A stretch of DNA of 64,000 nt from Streptomyces sp. B1I3 (GCF_030816615.1 NZ_JAUSYD010000001.1:1550001-1614000); one strand, 5' to 3'. Shown: positions 43,085 to 56,751, numbered from the stretch's first letter. The notes: a model not told the origin generated them from the letters alone. Numbers and translations: made by a program.

Positions 43085-44449
43085 TCAGGCCACCGGATCG
43101 GGCTGCCTCAGCAGCGCGTCCGCTTCCCGGACCATCTGCCGTACGGCCTTCTCGGCGGTGGTGTTGCCGAGCAGCGCCGACTGGAGCGGCTGGCACATGC
43201 GGTTCTGGAAGTTCGAGCCCGCTCCGGCGAACCAGTTCGGCGGGTCGAGCACCGCCACTTCGGCGGCGTCCGCGTACGAGGACTGCGGTGTCAGCTCGGC
43301 GTACTCGGGTTCGGCGAGCACGGGCTGGTAGGCGGGGATGTGACCGGCGCTCGCCCAGGTGATGCTCTGTTTGAGCATCTGCGCCACATAGCGGTGGGCC
43401 TCCCGGCGCCGGGCGGGGTCGGGGTGCTCCTGGTGGGGCAGGACGAAGCTGTGCGAGTCGGTGTAGACGGCGGGCCGCTCGAAGACCTGCGGGAAGGGGG
43501 CCGCGCCCAGGTCGAGGTCGGACTTCCGGAGCGTCGGCAGCTCCCACTCCCCCAGCATGGCCATGCCGCCGCGGCCGCCCAGGAAGGCGGCCATCGCGCT
43601 GTTGTAGTCCAGGTTGTTGGGATTGGTCCTGCCGTCGAAGAGCTGCTGCATGAACGTCACGACCCGTACGGCCGCGTCGGTGTCGATCTCGGCAGGGCCG
43701 CCGTCGGGGAGCGTGAAGGCGGCGCCGGTCTGGGCGTAGAGGGCCGCGAACTGCCGCCAGTTCTGCGCCGTGTCGGTGACGTGCCCGAAGAGGATGCCCG
43801 CGCCCCCGGTCGCTTCGGCGAGCGCTTCGCCCGCGTCGAGGAGGGCCCGTGGCGAGCCCATCGGCGCCAGCTCGCCCGAGGGGTCGAGGAGACCCGCCTT
43901 GTCTGCGGCCCGGCGGTCGTAGAAGACGATGAAGGGGTGGACGTCGAGGGGGATCGCGTACACCGTGCCTTCGTGCCGGGTCCGCTTCCACACCGCCGGG
44001 GTGAAGTCCTTCGCCGTGACACCGAACTCGGCGAGCAGGTCGAGGTCGAAGGGGTCCAGCAGGCCGCCGGGGGCGTAGCCGGCCAGCCGGGACAGGTGCA
44101 GTACGGCGACGTCGGACGCCCGGCCTCCGGCGGCCGACACGGCGAGCTTCGTGTAGTAGGACGGGCCCCAGTCCAGGATGGTCCGGTCGACGGTGAAGCG
44201 GTCAGGGCCGTGGGAGACGGCGTCGATCATGTCGTCCATGAGCATGCCGTCGCCTCCCTGGAAGAGGTCCCAGACGGTCAGGGCGGACGCCCCGGAGGAG
44301 GCGGCCGGTGAGGCACAGCCCGCCAGCGGGCCCGAGGCGAGCAGGGCGCCCGCCATGCCGTGGCGCAGGAGCCTGCGGCGGCCGATGCCGCCCGCAGGGG
44401 GAACCGCCGGTGCGGGCCCCGGTGCACGGGCGGGGAAAGAGGAACTCAT
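43085..44449 (-). CDS. Extracellular sugar-binding lipoprotein of the ABC transporter
   Basis: The 454-residue protein has a twin-arginine-like, lipoprotein-type leader: RRRLLRHGMAGALLASGPLA then GC (lipobox LAGC, ~44-47). The body is a family-1 solute-binding protein (LTVWDLFQGGDG; YAIPLDVHPFIVFYDRRAAD; MAMLGEWELP). It is the first gene of the operon, binds an oligosaccharide and feeds the permeases. ATG 44449 has GAAAGG 7 nt before it. The RRRLL motif suggests possible Tat export. Confidence 0.92.
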   Translation of the reverse strand: MSSSFPARAPGPAPAVPPAGGIGRRRLLRHGMAGALLASGPLAGCASPAASSGASALTVWDLFQGGDGMLMDDMIDAVSHGPDRFTVDRTILDWGPSYYTKLAVSAAGGRASDVAVLHLSRLAGYAPGGLLDPFDLDLLAEFGVTAKDFTPAVWKRTRHEGTVYAIPLDVHPFIVFYDRRAADKAGLLDPSGELAPMGSPRALLDAGEALAEATGGAGILFGHVTDTAQNWRQFAALYAQTGAAFTLPDGGPAEIDTDAAVRVVTFMQQLFDGRTNPNNLDYNSAMAAFLGGRGGMAMLGEWELPTLRKSDLDLGAAPFPQVFERPAVYTDSHSFVLPHQEHPDPARRREAHRYVAQMLKQSITWASAGHIPAYQPVLAEPEYAELTPQSSYADAAEVAVLDPPNWFAGAGSNFQNRMCQPLQSALLGNTTAEKAVRQMVREADALLRQPDPVA

Positions 44450-44570
44450 CGCGGACCTTTCGACGGCCGGACGCTCATGCCGAAGCGGCGGTGGGCCGCC
44501 GTGTGAGGCCGGTCCACCGCGCACGCCAGGTGGTGTGGACGCACCGGCTGAAGCGGTGCGGTGGCCCTTT

Positions 44571-44597
44571 TTTACATCGATGTACATTCGCTGTAAA
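44571..44597. promoter_or_regulatory. LacI-family operator between sugar operon and its regulator
   Basis: TACATCGATGTA (44573-44584) is a perfect 12-bp palindrome with the central CG typical of LacI-family sites. TTTACA (44571-44576) and TGTAAA (44592-44597) add an outer inverted repeat. It lies 122 bp before the binding-protein ATG and 112 bp before the regulator GTG, so one site could control both. Confidence 0.8.
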
Positions 44598-44696
44598 GGG
44601 TTCCGGCACCACCGGGATCCCGGTGGGGTCCCACCGCGTCCGGGGCCGGCACGCCAGGACATAGACTCGGCAGCGCGCGAGGGCGGGGAGGTTGCG

Positions 44697-45761
44697 GTGG
44701 CACGGCCCAGGATCAAGGACGTCGCACGGCACGCGGGGGTGTCGGAGAAGACGGTGTCCAATGTGATCAACGATTACGTCCATGTCTCCGACCGGACCAG
44801 ACGTGTGGTGCGCGAGTCCATCGAGCACCTCGGATACCGGGTCAACCTGGCAGGCCGTCACCTGCGCAAGGGCCGCACCGGCATCATCGCGCTCGTCGTG
44901 CCCGAGCTCGACGTCCCGTACTTCGCCGAGCTCGCACGCCATGTCATCCGTGAAGCCGAGCGGTGTTCGCTGACCGTGCTGATCCACCAGTCCGGCGCGG
45001 ACCGCGAGCACGAGCTCGCGGCGCTGGCCGGCTTCGGCTCGGACTTCGTCGACGGCATCATCCTCAGCCCGCTCGCCCTGACCGCCGACGACCTGCGCGA
45101 GCGCACCGGCGCACCGCCGACCGTGCTGCTCGGAGAGCTGCTGGAGGAGGGGGCCGACCATGTCGCCATCGACAACGAGAAGGCCGCCCGCGAGGCCACC
45201 GAGCACCTGATCGCCCTCGGGCGCCGTACCGTCCTGGCCGTGGGCGGACGGGACCACGACGCGGGCCTGGGGACCGCCGAGGCGCGCACCCGCGGTTACC
45301 GGGCCGCCCTGGCCGCGGCGGGCATCGCCTGCGGACCGGACTCGCTGCTTCCCGTCGGCTCCTTCCGGATGCCGGACGGCGCCGAGGCGGTGGCCGGGGC
45401 TCTTGCCGCCGGGGCCCGTCCCGACGCGTTGCTGTGCTTCAACGACCAACTCGCCCTGGGGGCTCTGCGGGCGCTCCACGAGCACGGCCTGAGGGTGCCC
45501 GAGGACGTCGCCGTCGTGGGCTTCGACGACGTGGAGGGCGGCCGGTTCAGCGTGCCGACCCTGAGCACCGTCGCCCCGGACAAGGCGGCGGTCGCCAAGG
45601 TCGCCGTGGAGCTCCTGCGCCGGCGCATCGCCGAGGCGGCCCGGTCACCGGACCCGGTGGACGCCGCACAGCCCGGCGGCGCCCCCGAGGACCGTATCGT
45701 GGCGCACCGCCTCGTGCTGCGTGAGAGCACCGAAGGTCAGCGCGGGGGCCCCCGGCGCTGA
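44697..45761 (+). CDS. LacI-family transcriptional repressor of the sugar operon
   Basis: The 354-residue protein starts at GTG 44697 (GGAGG 5 nt before). HTH and hinge are at ~5-58 (DVARHAGVSEKTVSNVIN; HLGYRVNLAGRHLRKGRT), followed by a periplasmic-binding-type effector domain (GIIALVVPELDVPYFAELA; VDGIILSPLAL; DALLCFNDQLALGAL; VAVVGFDDVEGG). The C-terminal extension is Pro/Gly/Arg-rich. Divergent from the transporter-GH2 operon with a palindromic site between, it most likely represses it until the sugar is present. Confidence 0.93.
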   Translation: MARPRIKDVARHAGVSEKTVSNVINDYVHVSDRTRRVVRESIEHLGYRVNLAGRHLRKGRTGIIALVVPELDVPYFAELARHVIREAERCSLTVLIHQSGADREHELAALAGFGSDFVDGIILSPLALTADDLRERTGAPPTVLLGELLEEGADHVAIDNEKAAREATEHLIALGRRTVLAVGGRDHDAGLGTAEARTRGYRAALAAAGIACGPDSLLPVGSFRMPDGAEAVAGALAAGARPDALLCFNDQLALGALRALHEHGLRVPEDVAVVGFDDVEGGRFSVPTLSTVAPDKAAVAKVAVELLRRRIAEAARSPDPVDAAQPGGAPEDRIVAHRLVLRESTEGQRGGPRR

Positions 45762-45912
45762 CCGGGGGCATGCCGGGCCGCGGCTGTGCGCGCCGGCCTC
45801 GGCCCGCACCGGGCCGCAGTCCGCGGAGCGCGGATTAAACCGCCCATCCATGGCGTTGTGCCTGATCACAAGCTTGTTCATGGACATGAGTCGACGCATG
45901 CGGAGGCCTGAG

Positions 45913-46977
45913 GTGCACGGTGAGTACAAGATCCCGGGCGGCAAGCTCGTCGTCGTCGACCTGGACGTCCAGGGAGGCGCTCTGCGGAACGTGCGGGTGG
46001 CCGGCGACTTCTTCCTGGAACCGGACGAGGCCATCCTCGCCATCGACGCGGCCCTGGAAGGGGCTCCGGCCCACATGGACACCACCGCTCTCGCGGCCCG
46101 CATCGACGCAGCCCTTCCCGCCGGCACGGTGATGCTCGGTCTGACCGCCGAGGGCGTCGCCGTGGCCGCGCACCGCGCACTGTCGCAGGCCGGCGAGTGG
46201 CGGGAGCACGACTGGCAGCTCATCCGGGAGGGACCGCAGTCCCCCGCTCTGCACATGGCGCTGGACGAGGTCATCACCAGGGAGGTCGCCGCGGGCCGCA
46301 GGCCGCCCACGCTGCGGGTCTGGGAGTGGGCCTCGCCCGCGGTGATCATCGGGAGCTTCCAGTCCCTGCGCAACGAGGTCGACCCACAGGGCGCCGCCCG
46401 CCACGGCATCACCGTCGTGCGCAGGATCTCCGGGGGCGGGGCCATGTTCGTGGAGAGCGGCAACACCATCACGTACTCGCTGTCGGTACCCGCTTCCCTC
46501 GTGGCCGGCCTGTCCTTCGCCGACTCCTACGCCCATCTCGACGCCTGGGTCCTCCAGGCACTCGGCGACATGGGCATCAATGCCTGGTACCAGCCGCTCA
46601 ACGACATCGCCACCGATGTCGGCAAGATCGCCGGCGCCGCCCAGAAGCGGATGGTGGGCCCGGACGGCGGGCCGGGAGCCGTCCTCCACCACGTCACCAT
46701 GTCCTACGACATCGACGCCGACAAGATGCTGGACGTCCTTCGCATCGGCAAGGAGAAGATGTCGGACAAGGGCACCGCGTCCGCCAAGAAGCGCGTCGAT
46801 CCCCTGCGGCGGCAGACGGGCCTGCCGCGCGAGACGGTCATCGACCGCATGGTGGAGTCCTTCCGCGACCGGTACGGGCTCACCGACGGGCGGGTCGGTG
46901 ACGAGGAACTGGCGCGCGCCGAGGAGCTGGCCGTCAGCAAGTACAGCAGTGAGCGATGGACGGCGCGCGTGCCGTGA
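45913..46977 (+). CDS. Lipoate--protein ligase with N-terminal accessory domain
   Basis: The 354-residue protein has the LplB/C-terminal-type accessory domain first (~1-80: HGEYKIPGGKLVVVDLDVQG, VAGDFFLEPDEAI) and the LplA catalytic domain second: LRVWEWASPAVIIGSFQSL (~136), RRISGGGAMF (~170) and the catalytic Lys in GKIAGAAQKR (~239). It attaches lipoate or octanoate to lipoyl domains. In E. coli LplA the accessory domain is C-terminal, so the order here is inverted. GTG 45913 has GGAGG 6 nt before it and starts at the conserved HGEYK; upstream in-frame ATGs (45883, 45889, 45898) are possible. Confidence 0.88.
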   Translation: MHGEYKIPGGKLVVVDLDVQGGALRNVRVAGDFFLEPDEAILAIDAALEGAPAHMDTTALAARIDAALPAGTVMLGLTAEGVAVAAHRALSQAGEWREHDWQLIREGPQSPALHMALDEVITREVAAGRRPPTLRVWEWASPAVIIGSFQSLRNEVDPQGAARHGITVVRRISGGGAMFVESGNTITYSLSVPASLVAGLSFADSYAHLDAWVLQALGDMGINAWYQPLNDIATDVGKIAGAAQKRMVGPDGGPGAVLHHVTMSYDIDADKMLDVLRIGKEKMSDKGTASAKKRVDPLRRQTGLPRETVIDRMVESFRDRYGLTDGRVGDEELARAEELAVSKYSSERWTARVP

Positions 46978-46990
46978 CGGGGTCCGTCTC

Positions 46991-47020
46991 TCGGCGTGGG
47001 GCTCCGCCCGAGAACGCCGA
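46991..47020. terminator. Weak hairpin within a direct repeat, probable terminator zone
   Basis: TCGGCGT (46991-46997) pairs with ACGCCGA (47014-47020). A related copy of the CTCGGCGTGGGGCTCC word lies ~48 bp downstream. The region separates two convergent genes. Confidence 0.45.
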
Positions 47021-47070
47021 CGTGACGCGGCCCGCCCCCTCGGCGTGGGGCTCCAGCCCGAAGGCGCCGG

Positions 47071-48049
47071 TCAGTGCTGATGCCCGTCCGCCCCGTGCTC
47101 CTGCACGACGGGCTGCCGAGCGGCGCCGCCCTCGGTGTGCAGGGTGAACGCGGCCGTGCGGACCTTCCCCCCCGTGCCGGAAGTCGAGGAAGAGGCGGTA
47201 CGACCCCTCGCTGGGAGCGGTCACCGTGAAGGAGACCTCCGGACCCGGTCGGGTCGTGCCGTCGCCGGGTCCACCGTTCGGGTGGACGTGCAGATAGGCG
47301 AGGTCGCCTGAACGCAGTGCGACAAGGTGCCCGTACGCACCGAGGTAGGGCTGGAGGTCGGTGACGGGCTCGCCGTCCTTCGTGATCGCGAGCTTCAGCT
47401 CACTGCCCGCCCCGGGGCGAAGGCCGCCCTCGAGTCGCACCACGTACCCGTCCACGGCCACCGTCCGCCCGCCGCGAGCGAGCGGCTCCGGCGTCGAGAG
47501 ACCCGAGACGGCCAGGTCGGCACCCAGCGTGAGCCCACCGGCCGGCCCCGCGTCCGGCCGGAAGTCGGCGAAGAGGCGGTAACCGCCGGCCTTCGGGAGG
47601 TCTACAGGGGTGGACCAGGTGCCGTCTGCGGCCCGTTCGGGGTGCAGGTGCCGGTATGTCGCCAGGTCGCGGGAGGCCACGATCAGGTGCAGTTCCTTGC
47701 CGTGCTCGCGCCGGAAGGCGGTCACCGTTCGCCGGGTGCGCTCCTCGACGACGGCGAAGCGCAGCTCGGCCGCCTCACCCGCCTCGATGCGCGGCGTCCG
47801 GAGGTCCAGGGCGTAGCCCCCCTCGGAGATCTGGAGCCCGCCGGGTGGCGACGCCGCCTCACCGGCTCCCTCCCCCCGGCGGCCCGCGTGCTCGCCGCCT
47901 GCCTCCCCTTCCGGCACGTGCCGGCCGGCGTGCTGTGCGGGCCCGCTCCTGCCGGCGACGGGGGCGACGGCACCGCCCGCCGCGTACGCCGTTCCGAACG
48001 TCGCCGCCAGCACTGCTGCGTAGACGCTGATTTTGAGGCCTGTGTTCAT
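47071..48049 (-). pseudogene. Secreted copper-region protein with a frameshift in a G7 tract
   Basis: The gene starts at ATG 48049 with an export signal (MNTGLKISVYAAVLAATFGT, then YAAGGAV). Two related beta-sandwich halves follow, each with His-rich motifs (TYRHLHPERAADG and YLHVHPNGG), suggesting metal binding or a YtkA-like fold. Near the end the frame breaks in a run of seven C on the plus strand (47167-47173). Read with one base fewer, it continues KVRTAAFTLHTEGGAAR and ends ADGHQH at stop 47071-47073; read as is, it runs on to 46934 with a nonsensical tail. Either a natural slippage/phase-variable site, a mutation or a sequencing error. It shares a copper-controlled promoter region with copA. 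Confidence 0.8.
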
Positions 48050-48094
48050 GGGTCCCTCCCTGCTGCCGGGCCGCGGTCGCGACCCCTTGGAAGA

Positions 48095-48109
48095 TACCCC
48101 CCCGGGGTA
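48095..48109. promoter_or_regulatory. CsoR-type copper operator, box 1
   Basis: TACCCCCCCGGGGTA fits the CsoR consensus of TACCCC and GGGGTA halves. It lies 46 bp upstream of the secreted protein gene start and probably controls it. Confidence 0.82.
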
Positions 48110-48142
48110 ATTAGTCAACCCGCCGCACACGCTTGCCACGCA

Positions 48143-48157
48143 TACACCTGGGGGGTA
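48143..48157. promoter_or_regulatory. CsoR-type copper operator, box 2 (imperfect)
   Basis: TACACCTGGGGGGTA has one altered left half (TACACC). It lies midway between the two divergent genes. Confidence 0.65.
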
Positions 48158-48178
48158 TACATGGAGCCGTTCACCTCA

Positions 48179-48193
48179 TACCCCGGTGGGGTA
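48179..48193. promoter_or_regulatory. CsoR-type copper operator, box 3
   Basis: TACCCCGGTGGGGTA is a full CsoR-type dyad 27 bp upstream of the copA start. Cu(I) binding should release CsoR and induce the ATPase gene. Confidence 0.85.
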
Positions 48194-48219
48194 TGAAGAA
48201 GCCACCCGAGGAGCACGTC

Positions 48220-50472
<2,253 letters not shown>

Positions 50473-50658
50473 ACGTCGGCACGCGGGCAGGACGCGGCGG
50501 CGGAGGCCGACCGGCCTCCCGGATGCTCCACCTACGGGAAGAGTGCTTCGACGTCGAGCGGGCGTGGCTGCGGTGGTCCTCGTCATGGACGCGACCCCGG
50601 GTGCCGTCCGGCCCGAGCTGCCGGGCGGGCCCGCGGTGCGGGCCGCCGACGGCAGGAC

Positions 50659-51006
50659 CTACGGCGTGACGGGCGGGGACGGCACCGGGCCGGTGGGCGC
50701 CGGGCCGGGGGCGCCATGCCGGGGGGCGCCAGGCCGCTGCTCCCGGTCCGTACCGGCGCCGGCGGCCGCGTCCAGGGTGACGGCAAGGAGTGCGGCGTCG
50801 TCCTGCAACTCCTCCCCGGTGTGACGGAACACGGCCGACAGGACGGTGTCGAGAACCGTCCCCGGATCGGGTGGCAGGGGCCCGGACAGTGCGGGGACAG
50901 GGTCGAAGAACGTGCCGTCCGGCACCACGTGCTGAACCGCCGCCGCCACCTCGCGGCTCGTCCGCGACTGCTGCCGGTCACGCGTTGCACGCCCGTCAGG
51001 TGCCAC
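50659..51006 (-). pseudogene. Possible C-terminal remnant of a SpoIIE-type phosphatase
   Basis: A 115-codon open frame contains HTGEELQDDAALLAVTLDA, which looks like the last metal-binding motif (DDAALL) and final strand of PP2C/SpoIIE phosphatases. A helix such as DTVLSAVFRHTGEE precedes it, as in that family. The catalytic core is missing and the tail is Pro/Gly/Ala-rich, so it is probably a relic. Evidence is limited to this one motif region. Confidence 0.45.
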
Positions 51007-51018
51007 ACCCGCGCACGC

Positions 51019-51059
51019 GGGCCGCCCCCGGCAGGCGGAGTGCCTGCCGGGGGCGGCCC
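51019..51059. terminator. Perfect 18-bp hairpin terminator of icd
   Basis: Arms 51019-51036 and 51042-51059 (GGGCCGCCCCCGGCAGGC on the left) pair exactly with loop GGAGT. It begins 38 bp after the icd stop on the minus strand. Confidence 0.88.
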
Positions 51060-51096
51060 GGGCGTGCGGTGTGGTGCGGCCGTGCCGCGCCGGGGA

Positions 51097-53705
<2,609 letters not shown>

Positions 53706-55196
53706 TCAGCGCCCGTCGCCCCCGGTGAGCCGTACCGCGACGGGGTCGGGCGGGCGGTGCTCGTACCAGCGCCGGTCGGCTTCCAGCTGGGCGGCGAGCG
53801 AGATGAGCCGTCCCTCGCTGCGGGAGGGTCCGAGCAGCTGGGCGCCGACGGGCAGGCCGTCGCGGGTGAAGCCTGCCGGGACGTTGACGCCGGGCCAGCC
53901 GAGGACGTTCCAGGGCCAGGCGTACGGACATGCGGCGGTCATGGCGAGGTCGGTGCGCCAGGCGCTCAGGTTGTCGAAGGCTCCGATCCGGGGCGGCGGG
54001 GCGGCGGTGGTCGGTGTCAGCAGCACGTCGTATCCGGACCCGGCCGGATCGAAGAAGGCGCCGATCCTGCGGTGCTGGCGCACCTCCCGCGCGCGGGCCG
54101 CCCGTACCACCCGGCCGCCGAGGCGCGTGCCGGTACGCAGGGCACTGCGGGTGCGCGGGTCCAGGAGCCCGGGTTCGGGGTGCAGCGCGGCGAGTTCGGC
54201 GATGCCGGCGGTGGCGCGGGGGACGAAGGAGAGGCCGATCAGGCCGTAGCGGGGACGGGCCTCGTCGACGTGGTGGCCGAGGCCGGCCAGGACTTCGGCC
54301 AGCGCGGTGACGGCGCGCAGGACCTCTGGGTGGGGTGAGTTCCGCGTGAGGGTGAGCGGGGGGTCGAGGGCGAGGCCGATCCGGAGCCGGCCGGGGTCGC
54401 GGCGGGCCGCGGCGGAGGCGTCGACGGCGGGCGGGCGGTGCGGGTCGCCGGGGTGGGAGCCCGCGGCGGCGTCCAGGAGCAGGGCCGCGTCGGCGACCGT
54501 ACGGGCCAGGGGGCCGTTGACGGTGAGCCCTTGGAAGGCGTCGCTGTGGGGGTGGACGGAGATCCGGCCGCGCTGCGGCTTGATGCCCACGAGGTGGGTC
54601 CAGGCCGCCGGGATGCGGATGGATCCCGCCCCGTCCGAGCCGAGTGCGGCGGGGACCAGACCGGCGGCGACGGCCGCGGCGGAGCCGCCCGAGGAACCTC
54701 CGGGTGTGTGGGCGGTGCTCCAGGGATTGCGGGTGGCGCCGAAGGCGGGCCCTTCGGTGAAGGCCCACTGACCCAGCTCGCAGGAGTTGGTCTTGCCGAC
54801 GATCACGGCCCCCGCCGCGCGCAGCCGGCGGACCGCCTCGCTGTCGGCGGAGGCGGGCGGCAGTTCCCCGTCGCAGCCGAAGTAGGTGGGCATACCGGCG
54901 ACGTCGGTGTCGTCCTTGACGGCGACCGGTACGCCCAGCAGCGGCAGCCGCTCGCCCGCCGCGAGCCGCCGGTCGGCCTCGGCGGCCTCGGCGAGCGCGG
55001 CTTCGGTGCGCAGGTGCCGGAAGGCGTTGAGGGTGTGGCGGCTCGCCTCGATGCGCGCCAGCGCATCGGCGACGAGCGCCTGTGAGGTCGTACGGCCCTC
55101 GGCGAGCTCCTGGGCGCTGCCCACGAGTCCGGCCTGCGGGGCCGGCTCCTGCGGCCCGCTGCGCCCGGAGCGTTCGGTGGGGTCTGCTGAGGACAT
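53706..55196 (-). CDS. Amidase (amidase-signature family)
   Basis: The 496-residue enzyme shows the Ser-cisSer-Lys triad: Lys94 in VAVKDD, Ser168/169 in TPGGSSGGSA and nucleophile Ser192 in GSDGAGSIRIPA. GPLARTVADAALLLD follows, as usual. No signal peptide. Substrate unknown (amides, including plant or xenobiotic amides in relatives). It does not sit next to gatB/C, so it is not a GatA. A family GSxG(G) variant, GAGS replaces the usual GGS. Confidence 0.92.
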   Translation of the reverse strand: MSSADPTERSGRSGPQEPAPQAGLVGSAQELAEGRTTSQALVADALARIEASRHTLNAFRHLRTEAALAEAAEADRRLAAGERLPLLGVPVAVKDDTDVAGMPTYFGCDGELPPASADSEAVRRLRAAGAVIVGKTNSCELGQWAFTEGPAFGATRNPWSTAHTPGGSSGGSAAAVAAGLVPAALGSDGAGSIRIPAAWTHLVGIKPQRGRISVHPHSDAFQGLTVNGPLARTVADAALLLDAAAGSHPGDPHRPPAVDASAAARRDPGRLRIGLALDPPLTLTRNSPHPEVLRAVTALAEVLAGLGHHVDEARPRYGLIGLSFVPRATAGIAELAALHPEPGLLDPRTRSALRTGTRLGGRVVRAARAREVRQHRRIGAFFDPAGSGYDVLLTPTTAAPPPRIGAFDNLSAWRTDLAMTAACPYAWPWNVLGWPGVNVPAGFTRDGLPVGAQLLGPSRSEGRLISLAAQLEADRRWYEHRPPDPVAVRLTGGDGR

Positions 55197-55371
55197 CGCT
55201 GCCGCCTCCTCGCGTCCGCCCCGGGCCCCGGGTCCCGGGTCCGCCCCGGAACCGCCCCGGCGGATGTACTGGAGAGTAACGAGGTGGCGGAGCCCGCTCA
55301 AGCATGCCGCGGCGGGAGCCACCGACTCCGGCCGGCCCGGCAGCCGGCTGCCGTGGAGGGACGGGCGGGCC

Positions 55372-55731
55372 CTAGGGCCGCACGTGGATCTCGCCGATCC
55401 CCGTGCCCAGGCCGGCGCAGTGGGCGGTCGACTGGCCGGACTGCCCCGGGGCGAGGGTCACGTGCTCACCGTCCACGTCCGGTGACCAGCCGCAGACCAG
55501 GTGGACCCAGAAGATCTGTGTCGAGGTTCCGTTGTTCCGGCACAGTGCGTACCCGGTGTAGTCGTCGATCGCGTGCTTGCCCGTGTCGCAGGAGAGACCG
55601 GGCGGTGTGGCGGCGACCGCGGTCGCCGGCACGACCGGCGCGAGGGTCACACCGGCGACGACGGCGGCGCGCAGGAGGGCGCGGGCGGCCCTCCCGCCGT
55701 ATGTCTTCCGCGTCCTTCCCCCGACGTTCAT
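55372..55731 (-). CDS. Small exported protein of unknown function
   Basis: The 119-residue form starts at ATG 55731 and has a signal peptide (RRALL-type basic n-region, AAVVAGVTLAPVVPATAVAA). The mature ~80 residues contain four cysteines (SCDTGKHAIDDYTGYALCRN, HLVCGWSP, TAHCAGLGTG), probably two disulfides. In-frame ATGs further upstream (55755, 55779, 55794, 55809), most preceded by a GGGGCGA- or GGTGGAGA-like ribosome-site word, would give up to 26 more residues. No family recognised. Confidence 0.7.
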   Translation of the reverse strand: MNVGGRTRKTYGGRAARALLRAAVVAGVTLAPVVPATAVAATPPGLSCDTGKHAIDDYTGYALCRNNGTSTQIFWVHLVCGWSPDVDGEHVTLAPGQSGQSTAHCAGLGTGIGEIHVRP

Positions 55732-55989
55732 GTCGCCCCCGAGAGCCATGTCTCCACCGACGGTCATGTCGCCCCTCGTGTTCATCTCGCCCCTTCGCGC
55801 CCTGGTCATCGCTGCTTCCGGGGCAGATCTCCCCCACGCTCCGTAGCCGAAAACACCGCTGAACATCACACTCCGTGCATGACAGCCGCCGTGCGGCGCC
55901 CCGGCCCCCGGCGTACGCTCGCAACGGGGGACACACGGGAACACACACGCGAGAAGGCCCTGGACAGGGGCGTTCGCCGAGGAGGCACC

Positions 55990-56751
55990 GTGACCGGACA
56001 ACGCGTCGCCGCTCGCGCGGCAGCCTGCGGGGCAGCGGTCGTGCTCGCCGTCACGAGCGGCACGGCGGCCGGTGCGGACGACGACTTCGAGTCGCTGCCC
56101 GCCCAGCAGATCGCCGACCGTTCCCGCGACGCGCTGCTGAGCGCGAAGTCCCTGCACCTCAGCACCCGGGGCGACCTGGGAAAGGGCCGCGACCCGATGA
56201 GCATCGACCTCACCCTGGACCGGGACGGCAACTGCGCGGGCGGTGTCGACCTGGGCGGCGACAAGGGCTCGGTCGAGATGATCAAGCGGGGCGACGCCGT
56301 GTGGGTGAAGGCGGACGCCGACTTCTGGAAGAACCACCTACCGGTCGGCGGCAGCGCCTTCGAAGCCATCCTCGGCGGCCGGTATCTGAAGGCATCCGTC
56401 AAGGACGCGAGGCTGCACACCGTCGTGGCGGCATGTGATCTCGACACCGTCCGCGACCTGGTCTCGAAAAGCGCCGGCGTGGGCACGGGAACGCTCACCA
56501 AGGGAGCGGCGAAGACGGTCGGCGGGGCGCGGGCCGTACCCGTCACGAAGAACGCCGCCGGGCAGGAACTGACGCTGTACGTGGCCACCGAGGGCAAGCA
56601 CTACCCGGTGCGGCTCACCGTACGGAGCGACAAGGCGGACGCGTCCGTGGACTTCTCCCGCTTCGACAAGCCGGTGGCCACGGCCACTCCGTCGCCGGAC
56701 GACACCGTGGACATCAACGCTCTGCTGGGCCGGAGTCCCTCGCCGTCCTGA
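55990..56751 (+). CDS. Exported LppX/LprG-like protein without a lipobox
   Basis: The 253-residue protein starts at GTG 55990 (GGAGG just before). A signal peptide ends near AAGADDDF. The mature part resembles the LppX/LprAFG-like fold of mycobacterial lipid-binding lipoproteins: AQQIADRSRDALLSAKSLHL, then alternating strands (GSVEMIKRGDAVWVKADADF; ELTLYVATEGKHYPVRLTV). No Cys follows the signal, so it is secreted rather than lipid-anchored. A Pro/Ser tail ends it. Role inferred only from fold resemblance. Confidence 0.75.
   Translation: MTGQRVAARAAACGAAVVLAVTSGTAAGADDDFESLPAQQIADRSRDALLSAKSLHLSTRGDLGKGRDPMSIDLTLDRDGNCAGGVDLGGDKGSVEMIKRGDAVWVKADADFWKNHLPVGGSAFEAILGGRYLKASVKDARLHTVVAACDLDTVRDLVSKSAGVGTGTLTKGAAKTVGGARAVPVTKNAAGQELTLYVATEGKHYPVRLTVRSDKADASVDFSRFDKPVATATPSPDDTVDINALLGRSPSPS

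Larger units (their letters stand above)
50473..51096. other. Intergenic stretch with gene remnant and terminator
   Basis: About 620 bp with no intact gene. It holds a probable phosphatase remnant on the minus strand (50659-51006) and a strong hairpin (51019-51059). Confidence 0.5.
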
